Assembly (NCBI RefSeq): GCF_001424705.1
Contig: NZ_LMRA01000034.1
Location: forward strand, 181,224 to 245,223
DNA: 64,000 nt
DNA from: Methylobacterium sp. Leaf465
GTDB lineage: Bacteria; Pseudomonadota; Alphaproteobacteria; Rhizobiales; Beijerinckiaceae
Direction: 5' to 3'
Part shown: one piece after another, positions 46,107 through 55,953 of the stretch
How the letters are laid out: every line of letters starts with the position of its first letter
How positions within the stretch are numbered: the first letter of the stretch is position 1
The notes under the pieces: generated by a model
Told to the model about the DNA's origin: nothing
The model's database searches: none
The model's input: the letters and a program-made list of their open reading frames with translations, nothing else
Program-made: the position numbers and the translations under genes

Positions 46107-46541
46107 CGGTGTATCCTGTCATGGATCAGGCCACGGGCCGGTCGGGATCGGCGTCACGCCAATCCATCAACCGGCGGGAAGCCGTCGGGGTCACATGTCG
46201 GGCGTTGGCACGGTCGACGTGGCGTCGCCGTCCGCATCGAAAGGTCCTGAGATGCGGCGGCGGATCCGGCCTCTCCGATCGGGAGAGCCGTCGCAGCGCA
46301 CGAAGCCCCCACGCCCCGCACCTCGGAATGAATCCAATTAAACGTCCGGGCTGTTGCGGCGCAACCGGAGGCTGGCCCCGTCATCCGTCCCCGGACGGGC
46401 GATGCGGCCTCCATGTGCCGTTGCGCACGGGGCGAAGCCGGACGGGTGGTCCGGATCGCCGGGTCGCACGTTGCTTTTGCCGGCTTCCACGCAAATCCCA
46501 ACCGGTGACGGTCGGCCCTCCCGGCTCTCGCGTCTCGCGGT
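46107..46541. other. Intergenic region before the hydroxylase operon
   Basis: 435 nt with no supported gene; it should contain the promoter of the hydroxylase operon (minus strand, near 46107-46250). A short stem CTCTCC-GATCG-GGAGAG lies at 46271-46287. Possible ORFs across it have no ribosome site and look like shadows of GC-rich DNA. Confidence 0.35.
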
Positions 46542-47777
46542 TCAGGTCTCGACCAGGCCGGCGCTCGACCCGCTCGCGCCGGAATCGCCGGCCCCGTGCG
46601 GCAGGGCGAGGTATTCCGAGGAGCGCATCTCGATCAGGCGGGAGACCGTGCGGTCGAATTCGAAGGCCTCGCGCCCCTCGGTGGCGGTGTAGAGGGCCTG
46701 GGGCTCGGCCGCGGCCGAGGCGACGAGCTTCACGTGAGCGTCGTAGAGGGTGTCCACCAGGGTGATGAAGCGCTTGGCCTCGTTGCGGTTGTCCGGCCCC
46801 ATCACGGGGATGTCCGAGACGATCACCGTGTGGAAGGCGCGGGCCACCGCCATGTAGTCGGAGGCGCCGAGCGGCTGGGCGCAGAGGTCGGCGAAGCCGA
46901 AGCGGGCAACGCCGCCGGTCTCCTCGGGTACCGGCACATCGTGCCCCTTCACCCGCAGGGTCGCGGGCCGGCCCTTGGCCTTGCCGGTGAGGCCCTTGAA
47001 CGCTGCCGCCAGGGCTGCCGCCGCCGTGCCGTCCGCGGGCACGTGATAGACCGAGGCGCCCCCGAGCTTCTCCAGCCGGAAATCGGTGCGGGAATCGAGG
47101 CGCAGCACCTCCACCCGATCCTGCAGTTCGGCGACGAAGGGCAGGAACAGGGCGCGGTTCAGGCCGCCCTCGTAGAGCCGGTCGGGCTCGACGTTGGAGG
47201 TCGCCACCACCGTGACGCCGCGCTTGAACAGGGCGCCGAACAGGCGGCCGAGGATCATCGCGTCGGCGATGTCGGTGACGGTGAACTCGTCGAAGCAGAG
47301 CAGCGTCGCCTCGTCGGCCAGGGCGTCGGCCACCACCGGGATCGGGTCGTCGCCCTTGGCGGTGCCAGCCTTCAGGGCCTGGCGATGGGCGTGGATGCGC
47401 TCGTGCGCGTCGGCGAGGAAGCCGTGGAAGTGCACCCGGCGCTTCGGTTCGGGGGCGGCCTCGTGGAAGAGGTCCATCAGCATGGTCTTGCCCCGTCCCA
47501 CCGAGCCCCAGATGTAGAGCCCCTTGGGCGTCGTCGCGGCATCGTCCCGGCGGCCGAACAGCCAGCCGAGCGCGCTGCCCTTGCGGGCGCGCTTGCGGCG
47601 GCCGAGCTCCAGCACCAGGCGGTCGAGGGCGCGCACCAAGTGGATCTGCGCCGGGTCGCGCTCGATGGCCGCGGTGCGGACCAGGGCCTCGTAGCGGTCG
47701 GAGACCGGACCGGGGGACACGGCGCCGGCCTTGGCCTGGCTCGACGGCGCGAGGCCCGAGGAGGAGGGGGCGTTCAC
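46542..47777 (-). CDS. zapE: AFG1/ZapE-type ATPase
   Basis: A 411-residue P-loop ATPase. It shows VSDRYEALVRTAAIERDPAQIHLVRALDRL, Walker A WGSVGRGKTMLMDLF, HFHGFLADAHERIHAHRQ, Walker B LLCFDEFTVTDIADAMILGRLF and ATSNVEPDRLYEGGLNRALFLPF. ZapE/AFG1 proteins bind the Z-ring in E. coli and act in mitochondrial quality control. Start is uncertain: the frame is open to a TTG at 47921, but GTG 47777 gives an N-terminus of family length. Confidence 0.92.
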   Translation of the reverse strand: MNAPSSSGLAPSSQAKAGAVSPGPVSDRYEALVRTAAIERDPAQIHLVRALDRLVLELGRRKRARKGSALGWLFGRRDDAATTPKGLYIWGSVGRGKTMLMDLFHEAAPEPKRRVHFHGFLADAHERIHAHRQALKAGTAKGDDPIPVVADALADEATLLCFDEFTVTDIADAMILGRLFGALFKRGVTVVATSNVEPDRLYEGGLNRALFLPFVAELQDRVEVLRLDSRTDFRLEKLGGASVYHVPADGTAAAALAAAFKGLTGKAKGRPATLRVKGHDVPVPEETGGVARFGFADLCAQPLGASDYMAVARAFHTVIVSDIPVMGPDNRNEAKRFITLVDTLYDAHVKLVASAAAEPQALYTATEGREAFEFDRTVSRLIEMRSSEYLALPHGAGDSGASGSSAGLVET

Positions 47778-48015
47778 GGTGTGGGCGACCTGTTCGCGGA
47801 GGAAGGGGATCGGGCGGCCGGCGGATCTGCCGGTCTGACGCGGCCACCCCGCGGGATCAAGCCCCGGATCCGGTTCCGGCGCCGGACGCGCGGCAGCCGG
47901 TCGCTTTGCTGCATTGCACAAATGTGGCAGCGATGCCAGATCTGATCCGCCTTGAGGGAGGCTACGCCCGGAACCGGCACGTCCTGCGCGCCCCGAAACC
48001 GGAGACCGGCACCCG

Positions 48016-48585
48016 ATGCCCGATACGCATCCGACCCTTCAACCGATCCTCCGCCGCCTGTGGCCCAACGATGGCCCGGCGGTGGAATCCTACTTCCTGC
48101 GGCTCGACCCGGAGACCCGGGCCAACCGCTTCATGGGCTCGCTGAGCGACGCGGCCGCGCTCACCTATGCGCGCAACGCCCTGAGCGCCGAGGGCCTGAT
48201 GTTCGGCAGCTTCGTCGACGGCACCCTGCGGGGGCTCGGCGAGTTGCGTCCCACCTCCGCGCCGCCGCCCGGTTTCGTCCTCGGGACCGAGGCGGAGGCC
48301 GCCTTCGCGGTGGAGAAGGCTTATCGCCGCCATGGCCTCGGCCAAGCCCTGTTCCGGCGGATCGCCGCCGCGGCCCGCAACCGCGGCGTGCGCGACCTGC
48401 ACGTGCGCTGCCTTGCCTGGAACCGGCCCATGCGGGGCCTCGCCGCCAAGGTCGGCGCGGACCTGCGCATCACCGGCGGCGAGGCGGACGGCGCCCTGCA
48501 TCTCGCCCGTCCGACCCCCGTCTCCCTGTGGCAGGAGGGCGTCACCGAGGCGGTGGATTTCACCCTCGCCCTCACGGCGGCGTGA
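48016..48585 (+). CDS. GNAT-family N-acetyltransferase
   Basis: A 189-residue GNAT protein with YFLRLDPETRANRFMG near the N-terminus and acetyl-CoA-binding motif A in FAVEKAYRRHGLGQALFRRI (RxxGLG/A type), then a following helix and strand (GVRDLHVRCLAWNRPM). This sub-type is often encoded singly in Hyphomicrobiales. The acceptor is unknown. It is divergent from zapE. Confidence 0.85.
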   Translation: MPDTHPTLQPILRRLWPNDGPAVESYFLRLDPETRANRFMGSLSDAAALTYARNALSAEGLMFGSFVDGTLRGLGELRPTSAPPPGFVLGTEAEAAFAVEKAYRRHGLGQALFRRIAAAARNRGVRDLHVRCLAWNRPMRGLAAKVGADLRITGGEADGALHLARPTPVSLWQEGVTEAVDFTLALTAA

Positions 48586-48679
48586 GTCCGGCTTTGCCGC
48601 ACGGGGTCCGGGAGGTATCGTGGCCGGTATGACGCCGCCCGGACGAGTTCCCCCCGCCCGGGTTCGGCCAGGGGGCACC

Positions 48680-49006
48680 ATGATGGATCTTTCGCGGCGG
48701 AGCCTGTCCGTCCTCCTCGCCTGCACGGCTCTCCTGCCGGGCGCGGCCCTGGCCCAGACCGATGCCCAGGCCCGTCCCGACACCCGCGCGATGACCTGCG
48801 CCGAAGCCGCGGCCCTGGTGGCCCGGGCCGGCGCCGTCGTGATGAGTACGGGGCCGGCGACCTACGCGCGCTTCGTGCGCGACGGCGGGTTCTGCCCGCT
48901 GCCGGAAACCACCCAGCCGTCCTGGGAGACAACCCGGGACGATCCCAAGTGCTTCGTCGGCTATACCTGTCGCGACAAGTTCAACGAGGGCCAGGGCCGG
49001 GACTGA
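48680..49006 (+). CDS. Exported hypothetical protein
   Basis: A 108-residue protein with a signal peptide (SRRSLSVLLACTALLPGAALAQ). The mature part has four Cys (MTCAEAA, GFCPLPE, PKCFVGY, YTCRDKF), with the core MTCAEAAALVARAGAVVMSTGPATYARFV...C that recurs in small secreted proteins of this group. Function unknown. AGGGGG at 48670-48675 provides a ribosome site for ATG 48680. Confidence 0.7.
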   Translation: MMDLSRRSLSVLLACTALLPGAALAQTDAQARPDTRAMTCAEAAALVARAGAVVMSTGPATYARFVRDGGFCPLPETTQPSWETTRDDPKCFVGYTCRDKFNEGQGRD

Positions 49007-49148
49007 GGTCCGGGGGCATTCCGTCGCCTGACGCCGACCTGCGCCCGCGCTTACGGCCACGCTGCCTTGTTGCCGCCCCGCCCTCTGCCGATGGTCGCCG
49101 CCGGGACCCGCCCCGGGAGAGGACGGGCTCGCCGACGAGGGGCCCAGC

Positions 49149-49355
49149 ATGGACCGGACCGAGACCACCCGCCCGCTGAGCCGGCCGGCCGAAGCGCGCC
49201 TCGAGCGTTCCGTGGCCGATGCCCTGCGCATCATCAGGGCCGCCTGCGCCGAGCGGAACGAAGCCCCCGTCAAGGCTGCCCGGCGCCAGCTCGCCGCGAT
49301 CTACGGCGCGACCCGCCTCAGCCGGCAGCGCGAGCGCCGGAGTGCCTCGGCCTGA
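49149..49355 (+). CDS. Small basic hypothetical protein
   Basis: A 68-residue basic protein, helical throughout (LERSVADALRIIRAACAERNEAPVKAARRQLAAIYG), with a Ser/Arg-rich end. No signal or membrane segment. It is in a gap between two genes with a GAGGGG site 8 nt before the ATG. Function unknown. Confidence 0.5.
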   Translation: MDRTETTRPLSRPAEARLERSVADALRIIRAACAERNEAPVKAARRQLAAIYGATRLSRQRERRSASA

Positions 49356-49362
49356 GCTCCCG

Positions 49363-50040
49363 TCACCGGGCCGGTCGCTCGGCGAGCCAGATGGTGTGGC
49401 GCGCCCCGCGCGAGCGCCCGGCCCGCACGCCGACCGCCTCCACCCGGAAGCCGCCCCGCGCCAGTCGCTGGGTGAAGGCTGGATCGGGATGGGCCGACCA
49501 CACGGCCAGAACCCCGCCGGGGCGCAGGGCGGCCCGTGCGGCGGCGAGGCCCGCGGCGTCGTAGAGCTGGTCGTTGGCGCGGCGCGTCAGCCCGTCCGGG
49601 CCGTTGTCGACATCGAGGAGGATCGCGTCGTAGGCCCCGCGCCCTGCGCGGATCACCGCGGCGACGTCCGCCACCCGCGCCTCGGCGCGCGGGTCCGACA
49701 GCGCCTCGGACGAGAGGCCCGCCAGGGGGCCGCGGCCCCAGTCCAGAACTGCCGGCACGAGCTCGGCCAGCACGATCCGGGCCTCCGCGGGCAGGGCGTC
49801 GAGGGCGGCCCGGAGGGTGAAGCCCATGCCGTAGCCGCCGATCAGCCAGCAGGCATTCGTCCGGAGCCCGAGCCGCGCGGCGGTCAGGGTCGCCAGCGCC
49901 TCCTCGGAGCCGCTGAGCCGGCTGTTCATCAGCTCGTTGTGGCCGAGCTGGATCGAGAATTCGGTGCCCCGCTGCAGCAGGCGCAGGGAGTCCGACCCGC
50001 CCGGCACGGGCGCCGTGCCGAGGACGACCCAGGGGATCAC
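49363..50040 (-). CDS. Spermidine-synthase-like SAM-fold protein
   Basis: A 225-residue protein with a spermidine-synthase/methyltransferase fold: TEFSIQLGHNELMNSR, the nucleotide loop WLIGGYGMGFTLRAAL, an acidic ribose-binding residue in VLAELVP and AILLDVDNGPDGL. It may be a polyamine aminopropyltransferase, but it lacks an obvious GGGDG motif, so an SAM-dependent methyltransferase is an alternative. It starts 210 nt after ftfL ends... in fact ftfL ends at 50156 on the same strand, 115 nt upstream, so the genes could be co-transcribed. Confidence 0.78.
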   Translation of the reverse strand: MIPWVVLGTAPVPGGSDSLRLLQRGTEFSIQLGHNELMNSRLSGSEEALATLTAARLGLRTNACWLIGGYGMGFTLRAALDALPAEARIVLAELVPAVLDWGRGPLAGLSSEALSDPRAEARVADVAAVIRAGRGAYDAILLDVDNGPDGLTRRANDQLYDAAGLAAARAALRPGGVLAVWSAHPDPAFTQRLARGGFRVEAVGVRAGRSRGARHTIWLAERPAR

Positions 50041-50155
50041 GAGGGGGACTGGCGGGTAGGGCGGATCATGCGACCCTGGCTAGCACGGGTCGCCGACCGG
50101 ATCACGTGGCACCGCGGCGCCGACCCGCCCCCCGCCCGACGCGGGTTCGTGCGGG

Positions 50156-51829
50156 CTAGAACAGCCCCTCGATCTGCCCGTTGGCGTCGAGGTGGATGCC
50201 CTCCGAGGCCGGGATCTTGGGCAGGCCCGGCATGGTCATGATCTCACCGCAGATCACCACGACGAAGCCCGCGCCCGCCGAGAGGCGCACGTCGCGCACC
50301 GCGATGAGGTGGCCCGAGGGCGCGCCCATCAGGCTCGGGTCGGTGGAGAACGAGTACTGCGTCTTGGCCATGCAGACAGGCAGGTGGCCGTAGCCGTCCT
50401 TTTCGAACTGGGCGAGCTTGGTGGCGGCCTTCGACTCCACCTGGATGTCGCCGGCGCCGTAGAGCTTGGTGGCGATGGCGAGGATCTTGTCGGTGAGCTT
50501 GGTCTCGGTCTCGTAGACGTAGCTCAGGGGCTTCTGCTCGCCGTTGGCGAGCTTGACCACGGCGTGGGCGAGCTCCTCGGCGCCGGCACCGCCCTCCGCC
50601 CAGTGCTTGCAGGTGATGGCCTCGACCTGGAGCTGGTCCCGGCACAGCGTCTTCAGCTTGGCGTGCTCCGCATCGGTGTCGGCGTAGAAGTGGTTGACGC
50701 CCACGACGACGGGCAGACCGAAGCTGCGCACGTTGGCGACGTGGCGCGCCAGGTTGGCGAAGCCCTTCTCCAAGGCCTCGAGGTTCTCGGAGCCGAGCTC
50801 CTTCTTGGAGACGCCGCCATGCATCTTGAGAGCGCGCACGGTGGCGACGATGACCACTGCGGAGGGCTTCAGGCCGGCCTGGCGACACTTGATGTCGATG
50901 AACTTCTCCGCACCGAGATCGGCGCCGAAGCCGGCCTCCGTGACCACGTAGTCGCCGAGCTTGAGGCCCGCGCGGGTGGCGATCACCGAGTTGCAGCCAT
51001 GGGCGATGTTGGCGAAGGGGCCGCCGTGGATCAGGGCCGGGTTGCCCTCCAGGGTCTGCACGAGGTTGGGCTGCAGGGCGTCCTTCAGGAGCACCGTCAT
51101 GGCGCCCGTGGCCTTGACGTCCTTGAGCGTCACCGGCTTGCGGTCGCGGGTCTCGGCAATGACGATGCGGCCGAGGCGCGCCTCAAGGTCGTCCAGGTCC
51201 TTGGCGAGGCAGAACACCGCCATCACCTCGGAGGCCACGGTGATGTCGAAGCCGTCCTCGCGGGGGAAGCCGTTGGCGACGCCGCCGAGGGACTGGGTGA
51301 TGGCGCGCAGGGCCCGGTCGTTCATGTCGACCACGCGGCGCCAGTGGATGCGGCGCACGTCGATGTTGAGCTCGTTGGCCCAGTAGACGTGATTGTCGAT
51401 GAGGGCGGCCGCCAAGCTGTGGGCTGAGGTGATGGCGTGGAAGTCGCCGGTGAAGTGCAGGTTGATCTGCTCCATCGGCACGACCTGGGCCTTGCCGCCG
51501 CCGGCCGCGCCGCCCTTCATGCCGAAGCAGGGCCCCAGCGAGGGCTCGCGCAGGCACATCACGGTCTTCTGGCCGATGCGGTTGAGCGCATCGCCGAGGC
51601 CGACCGTGGTGGTGGTCTTGCCCTCGCCGGCCGGCGTCGGGCTGATCGCCGTCACGAGGACGAGCTTACCCTCGGACTTGGTCTCGAGCGACTTGATGAA
51701 GGCGTGGTCGATCTTGGCGATATGCTTGCCGTAGTGATGCAGCGCGTCGTCCGGGATGCCGATCTTGGCGGCGACCTCGGTGATCGGTTGAAGCGTGGCC
51801 GCGCGCGCGATCTCGATATCTGAGGGCAT
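50156..51829 (-). CDS. ftfL: Formate--tetrahydrofolate ligase
   Basis: A 557-residue enzyme that makes 10-formyl-THF from formate, THF and ATP. In methylotrophs it is a key entry of formate carbon into the serine cycle. It contains the P-loop [60 protein letters not shown] and [14 protein letters not shown]. Length and sequence match, from memory, FtfL of M. extorquens nearly end to end, which is the main reason for the genus call. Its ~229-nt upstream region is AT-rich near 52005-52045 and likely holds the promoter. Confidence 0.97.
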   Translation of the reverse strand: MPSDIEIARAATLQPITEVAAKIGIPDDALHHYGKHIAKIDHAFIKSLETKSEGKLVLVTAISPTPAGEGKTTTTVGLGDALNRIGQKTVMCLREPSLGPCFGMKGGAAGGGKAQVVPMEQINLHFTGDFHAITSAHSLAAALIDNHVYWANELNIDVRRIHWRRVVDMNDRALRAITQSLGGVANGFPREDGFDITVASEVMAVFCLAKDLDDLEARLGRIVIAETRDRKPVTLKDVKATGAMTVLLKDALQPNLVQTLEGNPALIHGGPFANIAHGCNSVIATRAGLKLGDYVVTEAGFGADLGAEKFIDIKCRQAGLKPSAVVIVATVRALKMHGGVSKKELGSENLEALEKGFANLARHVANVRSFGLPVVVGVNHFYADTDAEHAKLKTLCRDQLQVEAITCKHWAEGGAGAEELAHAVVKLANGEQKPLSYVYETETKLTDKILAIATKLYGAGDIQVESKAATKLAQFEKDGYGHLPVCMAKTQYSFSTDPSLMGAPSGHLIAVRDVRLSAGAGFVVVICGEIMTMPGLPKIPASEGIHLDANGQIEGLF

Positions 51830-52058
51830 TGGTGCGTTTCTCCCGGATTGTTCTTGCGCGATCGGGTCCGGCAAGGCCGCATTCCGTCCGCTGGCGTTCG
51901 TCGTTCGCCGCCAGGACCGGATCCGCCGACGTTGGGCCGTGCGGATCGGCCAAGCGGCCACGCATCATCGATCGCATCAGTTTGCGTGAAGGGACAAGCA
52001 AAAGCGCGTCGGAAATTTTGAATTTGCAGGCAAAAATTTGTTTGGGATCAGACCTGTG

Positions 52059-52280
52059 TCAGCCCGTCATGGCACTCGCTGTGTATCCGGCCTCGTTCAG
52101 CGCCTCCGCGATGCTCAGGGCCTGAGCGGTGGTCGTCACCGCGACGCGTCCGTGATCGAGGTCGACCGCGACCTTGGCCTCGGGGTCGAGGCGCTGGATG
52201 GCCCGGCACACCGCCGCGGCGCAGCCGTCGCAGGTCATGCCCTCCACCTGCATCAGGAGGTCCGATGGCGTCGCGTCCAT
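52059..52280 (-). CDS. Heavy-metal-associated (CopZ-type) protein
   Basis: A 73-residue protein with one HMA domain: LLMQVEGMTCDGCAAAVCRAIQRLDPEAKVAVDLDHGRVAVT. The MTCDGC motif binds soft metals, usually Cu(I) in chaperones. It stands alone; the Cu-ATPase gene it may serve is not in the window. An extra Cys follows in AAAVCRAI. Confidence 0.85.
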   Translation of the reverse strand: MDATPSDLLMQVEGMTCDGCAAAVCRAIQRLDPEAKVAVDLDHGRVAVTTTAQALSIAEALNEAGYTASAMTG

Positions 52281-52525
52281 GAGGTTCGCTCCGGGCTTCT
52301 CGTTCCGCGGGGCGCATTGTGGCGCCTCGCGACGCCGATGCAAGCGGTCCGGCGCGCGCCGCGTGGGACGTCCCGGAAGCACAGGACACAGTTCGGGAAA
52401 ATCCGTTTGCGGGGCCGTCCGGTGGCTTGTGGGCCGGGAGCGTCTCGGCAACAAAAGAACGCCGGACCGGCCGAGGTCGGACCGGCACCCGTATTTCCCT
52501 GTCGTATCGAGGATCGAAGACTCCG

Positions 52526-53983
52526 ATGGCCCGGATCATCGGCCGGCGTACGAGCCTGTGGGCCCTCGGTCTGCTCGGGCTCTGCCTTCTCGGGCCGCTC
52601 GCGGTCTTCTCCCCGCTCGGGGCGAGCCTCGGGCTCGCGGGCCTCGGGCTCGTGGCGGCCCTCGTCGCCCATCGCCGCGCGGGCACGCTGACCGCCCGGT
52701 GCGAGAAGCTGTCGGGCGAGGTGGACGTGCTGTCGCAGCGGCTGGTCCGGCTGGAGACGGTGACCCGCGCCCTGGCCGAGCAGCAGGTCCGGGCCGTCGA
52801 TGCGGGGCTTCCCGCGAGCGCCCCCGGCCCGGATCCCCGCGACCTCAGCGCCGGCATCGAGGAGGTCACGGCCGAGATCGGTCTCCTCAGCGGCATCGTG
52901 CGGGAACTCGCGGCCGTGGTGGCGGCGCAGGACGGCGAGATCGCCGGCCTCAAGGCCGTGCCCGCCCCCGTCGTTCCGCCCGTCGCTCCTCCGCTCCGCC
53001 CCGTGCCGCGGGTCATCGCTCCGGAGCCTGAAATTCGCCCCGAGCCGCGCTTCGACGCGCCGCCTCTCCGGCGCACCGATCCGCCGCTGGTCGCGCCCTG
53101 GACGCCGCGGGCCCTCGGCCGGGCCGAGGCCCCGGTGCGCGACCCCGCGCGCGACGCGGCCCTGATCGCCGCCTTCGACGCCGCCGGCCTGGAGGTCCAC
53201 CTCCAGCCCATCGTGTCCCTGCCCCAGCGCAAGGTGGTGTCCTACGAGGCGATGGCACGCCTGCGCCTAGCCGGCGAGACCCTGATGCCGGAGGCGTTCG
53301 TGCCGGTGCTGGAGCGCCACGGGCGCACCACCGACCTCGACCGCCGCATGCTCCAGCGGGTCGCCACCATCGCCCAGCACCTCGCCGGGCGGGGCAGCCA
53401 GGCGGCGGTGGCCTACGGCCTGTCGCCGCGCTCCCTGTTCGAGCCGGGCTTCCTGCGCTCGCTCGGGCGCCTCGTCGAAGGAGCGCCGGACCTGTCGGGA
53501 CGGGTCATGCTGGCCCTGCCGCAGGCAAGCTGGCGCAACCTTGACGCGGAGCAGGCCGGCGCCCTGGCCGACCTGCGCGGACGCATCGGCTTCATCCTGG
53601 ACCGGCCCCTCGACCTGCGCCTCGATCCCCTGGCCCTCGCGGATCGCGGGGTCGCACAGGTGAAGGTCCCGGCCGACCTGCTGCTGCGCCCGGATTCGCG
53701 CCAGGCCATGCCCGACATCGCCCTCGAGGACCTCGTGGCTTCCCTGGCGCGGGCCGGCATCCGCCTCGTCGCCGAGGGCGTGGAGCGCGAGACCGATGTG
53801 CCCGACCTCATCGAGCTCGACGTGCCCCTGGCGCAGGGCAGCGTGTTCGCGCCGGCCCGGGTGGTGCGCGCCGAGGTGCTCCAGGCGGCCCCGGCCTCGT
53901 CCGAGCCGACTCCGCCGAGCGAGGATCCGGAGCCGCCGCCCCAGCGCCGCCCGTTCCGCGACTTCCTGCGCCGGGCCGGCTGA
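52526..53983 (+). CDS. TipF-like EAL domain protein, likely inactive
   Basis: A 485-residue protein: two N-terminal membrane helices (residues ~9-48), a coiled coil (LTARCEKLSGEVDVLSQRLVRLETVTRALAEQQ), a Pro-rich linker, then an EAL domain from about residue 215. The domain keeps the EAL-like Glu (YEAMARLR), Lys (VKVPADL), EGVE and a late Gln, but the NLS Asn (YGLSP), the ELTE Glu (LPQAS) and the DDFG pair (LDRPLDL) are gone, so phosphodiesterase activity is unlikely. Architecture resembles TipF, a c-di-GMP-responsive flagellar factor of Caulobacter. Chemotaxis genes are 1 kb away. Confidence 0.75.
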   Translation: MARIIGRRTSLWALGLLGLCLLGPLAVFSPLGASLGLAGLGLVAALVAHRRAGTLTARCEKLSGEVDVLSQRLVRLETVTRALAEQQVRAVDAGLPASAPGPDPRDLSAGIEEVTAEIGLLSGIVRELAAVVAAQDGEIAGLKAVPAPVVPPVAPPLRPVPRVIAPEPEIRPEPRFDAPPLRRTDPPLVAPWTPRALGRAEAPVRDPARDAALIAAFDAAGLEVHLQPIVSLPQRKVVSYEAMARLRLAGETLMPEAFVPVLERHGRTTDLDRRMLQRVATIAQHLAGRGSQAAVAYGLSPRSLFEPGFLRSLGRLVEGAPDLSGRVMLALPQASWRNLDAEQAGALADLRGRIGFILDRPLDLRLDPLALADRGVAQVKVPADLLLRPDSRQAMPDIALEDLVASLARAGIRLVAEGVERETDVPDLIELDVPLAQGSVFAPARVVRAEVLQAAPASSEPTPPSEDPEPPPQRRPFRDFLRRAG

Positions 53984-54071
53984 GACCCGCGCGGCGTTGC
54001 TTTTCCCGGAGGTCCCGCCTAACCGGGCGGCGCTCCCCGAAACGCCCGCCCGTCAGCTCGAGGCCCGCCGC

Positions 54072-54986
54072 ATGCCCGATACGCCCGCCCGTCCCGGCCC
54101 GTCCCGGCCCGTTCCGACCCTGGACGGCTTCGCGACGATCGCTGCGGGCTACGATCTCATCCTGTGCGACGTCTGGGGCGTGCTGCACGACGGCACCAAC
54201 GCGCATCCGGGAGCCGGCGACGCCCTGACGCGATTTCGCGCCCTTCCGGAGAGCGGGCGGCCCCGCCGGGTGATCCTGGTCTCGAACGCGCCGCGTCCCT
54301 GGGCCGGGGTACAGGCGATCCTCGACAGATTCGGCGTGCCCCGGGGCGCCTACGACGCGATCCTGACCTCGGGCGACCTGACGCGCAGCCTGGTCGCCGC
54401 CCACCCGGGCGAGCGCCTGTATCATCTCGGACCGGAGCGCGATGCCACGATCTTCGACGGCCTCGACGTGACCCTGGTCGACGTGGCGCAGGCCGAGCGC
54501 GTCATCTGCACCGGCCTGTTCGACGATACCTGCGAGACCGCCGAGGATTACCGCGGGACGCTGGAGGCGATGCGGGCCCGGGACGTGCCGATGATCTGCG
54601 CCAATCCCGACCTCGTGGTCGAGCGCCGGGGCGAGCTCATTCCCTGCGCGGGGCTGATCGCGGAGGCCTACGCGGCCCTCGGCGGCGCGGTGACCTATGC
54701 CGGCAAGCCCCATCGCCCCGTCTACGAGGCGGCGCTCGCGCTCGCAGGCAGCCTCGACGACCGGGCGCCGCCGGAGCCCCCCCGGGTGCTCGCCATCGGG
54801 GATGCGCTGCGCACCGACATCGCCGGGGCGACGGCCTTCGGAATCCCCAGCCTGCTGGTGGCGCGCGGCATCCACGCCGAGGAGCTCGGCGTCTCGGCGG
54901 CGCATGCGACGCTCGGGGACATTGCGGACTGGCTCGACCGTCAGGCGGTCCGGCCCGACGCGGTGATCGAGCGCCTGGTCTGGTGA
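54072..54986 (+). CDS. HAD-superfamily hydrolase (TIGR01459 type)
   Basis: A 304-residue HAD phosphatase of class IIA type. Motif I is ILCDVWGVLHDG (nucleophile Asp), motif II is the Ser/Thr in VILVSNAPRP, and motif III/IV are GKPHRPVYEAAL and LAIGDALRTDIAGATAFGIPSLLV. TIGR01459 proteins are common in alphaproteobacteria, substrate unknown. ATG 54072 starts the family-like part; upstream frame is Arg/Pro noise. It abuts convergent cheZ. Confidence 0.88.
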   Translation: MPDTPARPGPSRPVPTLDGFATIAAGYDLILCDVWGVLHDGTNAHPGAGDALTRFRALPESGRPRRVILVSNAPRPWAGVQAILDRFGVPRGAYDAILTSGDLTRSLVAAHPGERLYHLGPERDATIFDGLDVTLVDVAQAERVICTGLFDDTCETAEDYRGTLEAMRARDVPMICANPDLVVERRGELIPCAGLIAEAYAALGGAVTYAGKPHRPVYEAALALAGSLDDRAPPEPPRVLAIGDALRTDIAGATAFGIPSLLVARGIHAEELGVSAAHATLGDIADWLDRQAVRPDAVIERLVW

Positions 54987-55520
54987 TCAGGCGAAGAGGG
55001 CGTCGATCTCGTCCTGGGCGACGGCCGGGCCGTGGAGCTGCGGACCGTTGAGGATGAGGAGTTCCTTGCGGACCCGGCGCTCCACCTCCTCCGGGTCGAT
55101 GCCGCCCTCGTCCTTGGCCTTGACGGCGCTGGCGAAGCGCGAGAGCCGGCTCTCGAGCTGGCGCAGGGCCTCCACGACCTTGGCGATGCGCTGCCCGGTG
55201 ATGTCCTGGAAGGTGCAGGCCTCGAAGATGTCGTTCATGCGCGCCTCGACGGTGGCGCGGTAGTTCTTGTCGTCCGGCAGGCCGAGGATCTCCTCGGCCG
55301 TGTTCATGATGGAATTCGTGGCGCCCGCGGTGGCGGCCACCACGCTGCCGAGCTCCTCGTGCGCCATCGGTAGGCGATCCCGGGTGAGCTCGTTGGCCCG
55401 CAGCGCAGCGATCTCGTTGCGCAGATGGGCGATGTAGTCCGCGATCTCGACCAACTCACGGATCAAGGACGGCTTATCCGACGCGGGATTCACGTTCCGC
55501 GCCTGCTTGGCGAGTGCCAT
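54987..55520 (-). CDS. cheZ: CheY-P phosphatase CheZ
   Basis: A 177-residue CheZ-like helical protein. Catalytic-loop residues of E. coli CheZ (Asp143 and Gln147) have counterparts in FQDITGQRIAKVVEAL, and the C-terminal QDEIDALFA resembles the CheY-binding tail. It dephosphorylates CheY-P to end motor signalling. It lies 49 nt downstream of cheY, in one operon. Shorter than the E. coli protein (214), as usual in alphaproteobacteria. Confidence 0.88.
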   Translation of the reverse strand: MALAKQARNVNPASDKPSLIRELVEIADYIAHLRNEIAALRANELTRDRLPMAHEELGSVVAATAGATNSIMNTAEEILGLPDDKNYRATVEARMNDIFEACTFQDITGQRIAKVVEALRQLESRLSRFASAVKAKDEGGIDPEEVERRVRKELLILNGPQLHGPAVAQDEIDALFA

Positions 55521-55569
55521 GGGCTCCCGGCTCCTCGATTCGGTGTTCCTGGGCTACGTCTCGAATCGA

Positions 55570-55953
55570 TCAGGCGCCGCAGACGGCTTCGATCTTGCTC
55601 TTCAGGGTGGCGGCGTTGAACGGCTTGACGATGTAGTTGTTCACGCCGGCCTTCTTGGCGGCGATCACGTTCTCGGTCTTCGACTCGGCGGTGACCATGA
55701 TGAACGGGGTGGTGCGCAGGGCCTCGTCGGCCCGGACGTGGCGCAGCAGCTCGTAGCCCGTCATGGGCTCCATGTTCCAGTCGGAGATGACGAGGCCGTA
55801 CTTGCGGTTCTTGAGGCGAGCCAGGGCGGCGGTTCCGTCGGAGGCGTCGTCGACCTCTTCGAAGCCCAGCTGCTTGAGGAGGTTGCGGATGATACGGACC
55901 ATCGTCTGATAATCGTCGACGACGAGGATCGGCATGCCGAGATCGAGGGCCAT
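55570..55953 (-). CDS. cheY: Chemotaxis response regulator CheY
   Basis: A 127-residue single-domain response regulator: acidic pair VVDDYQ, phospho-acceptor Asp in VISDWNMEPMTGYEL, switch Thr in MVTAES and Lys in NYIVKPF. It is phosphorylated by CheA and binds the flagellar motor. Next gene is cheZ on the same strand. Receptors are encoded at 13.9 kb and 63.1 kb. Confidence 0.92.
   Translation of the reverse strand: MALDLGMPILVVDDYQTMVRIIRNLLKQLGFEEVDDASDGTAALARLKNRKYGLVISDWNMEPMTGYELLRHVRADEALRTTPFIMVTAESKTENVIAAKKAGVNNYIVKPFNAATLKSKIEAVCGA

Noticed and set aside
46154..46501. 115-codon minus-strand ORF upstream of the hydroxylase operon
   Set aside because: Low-complexity, no signal or motif, and it occupies the expected promoter region.
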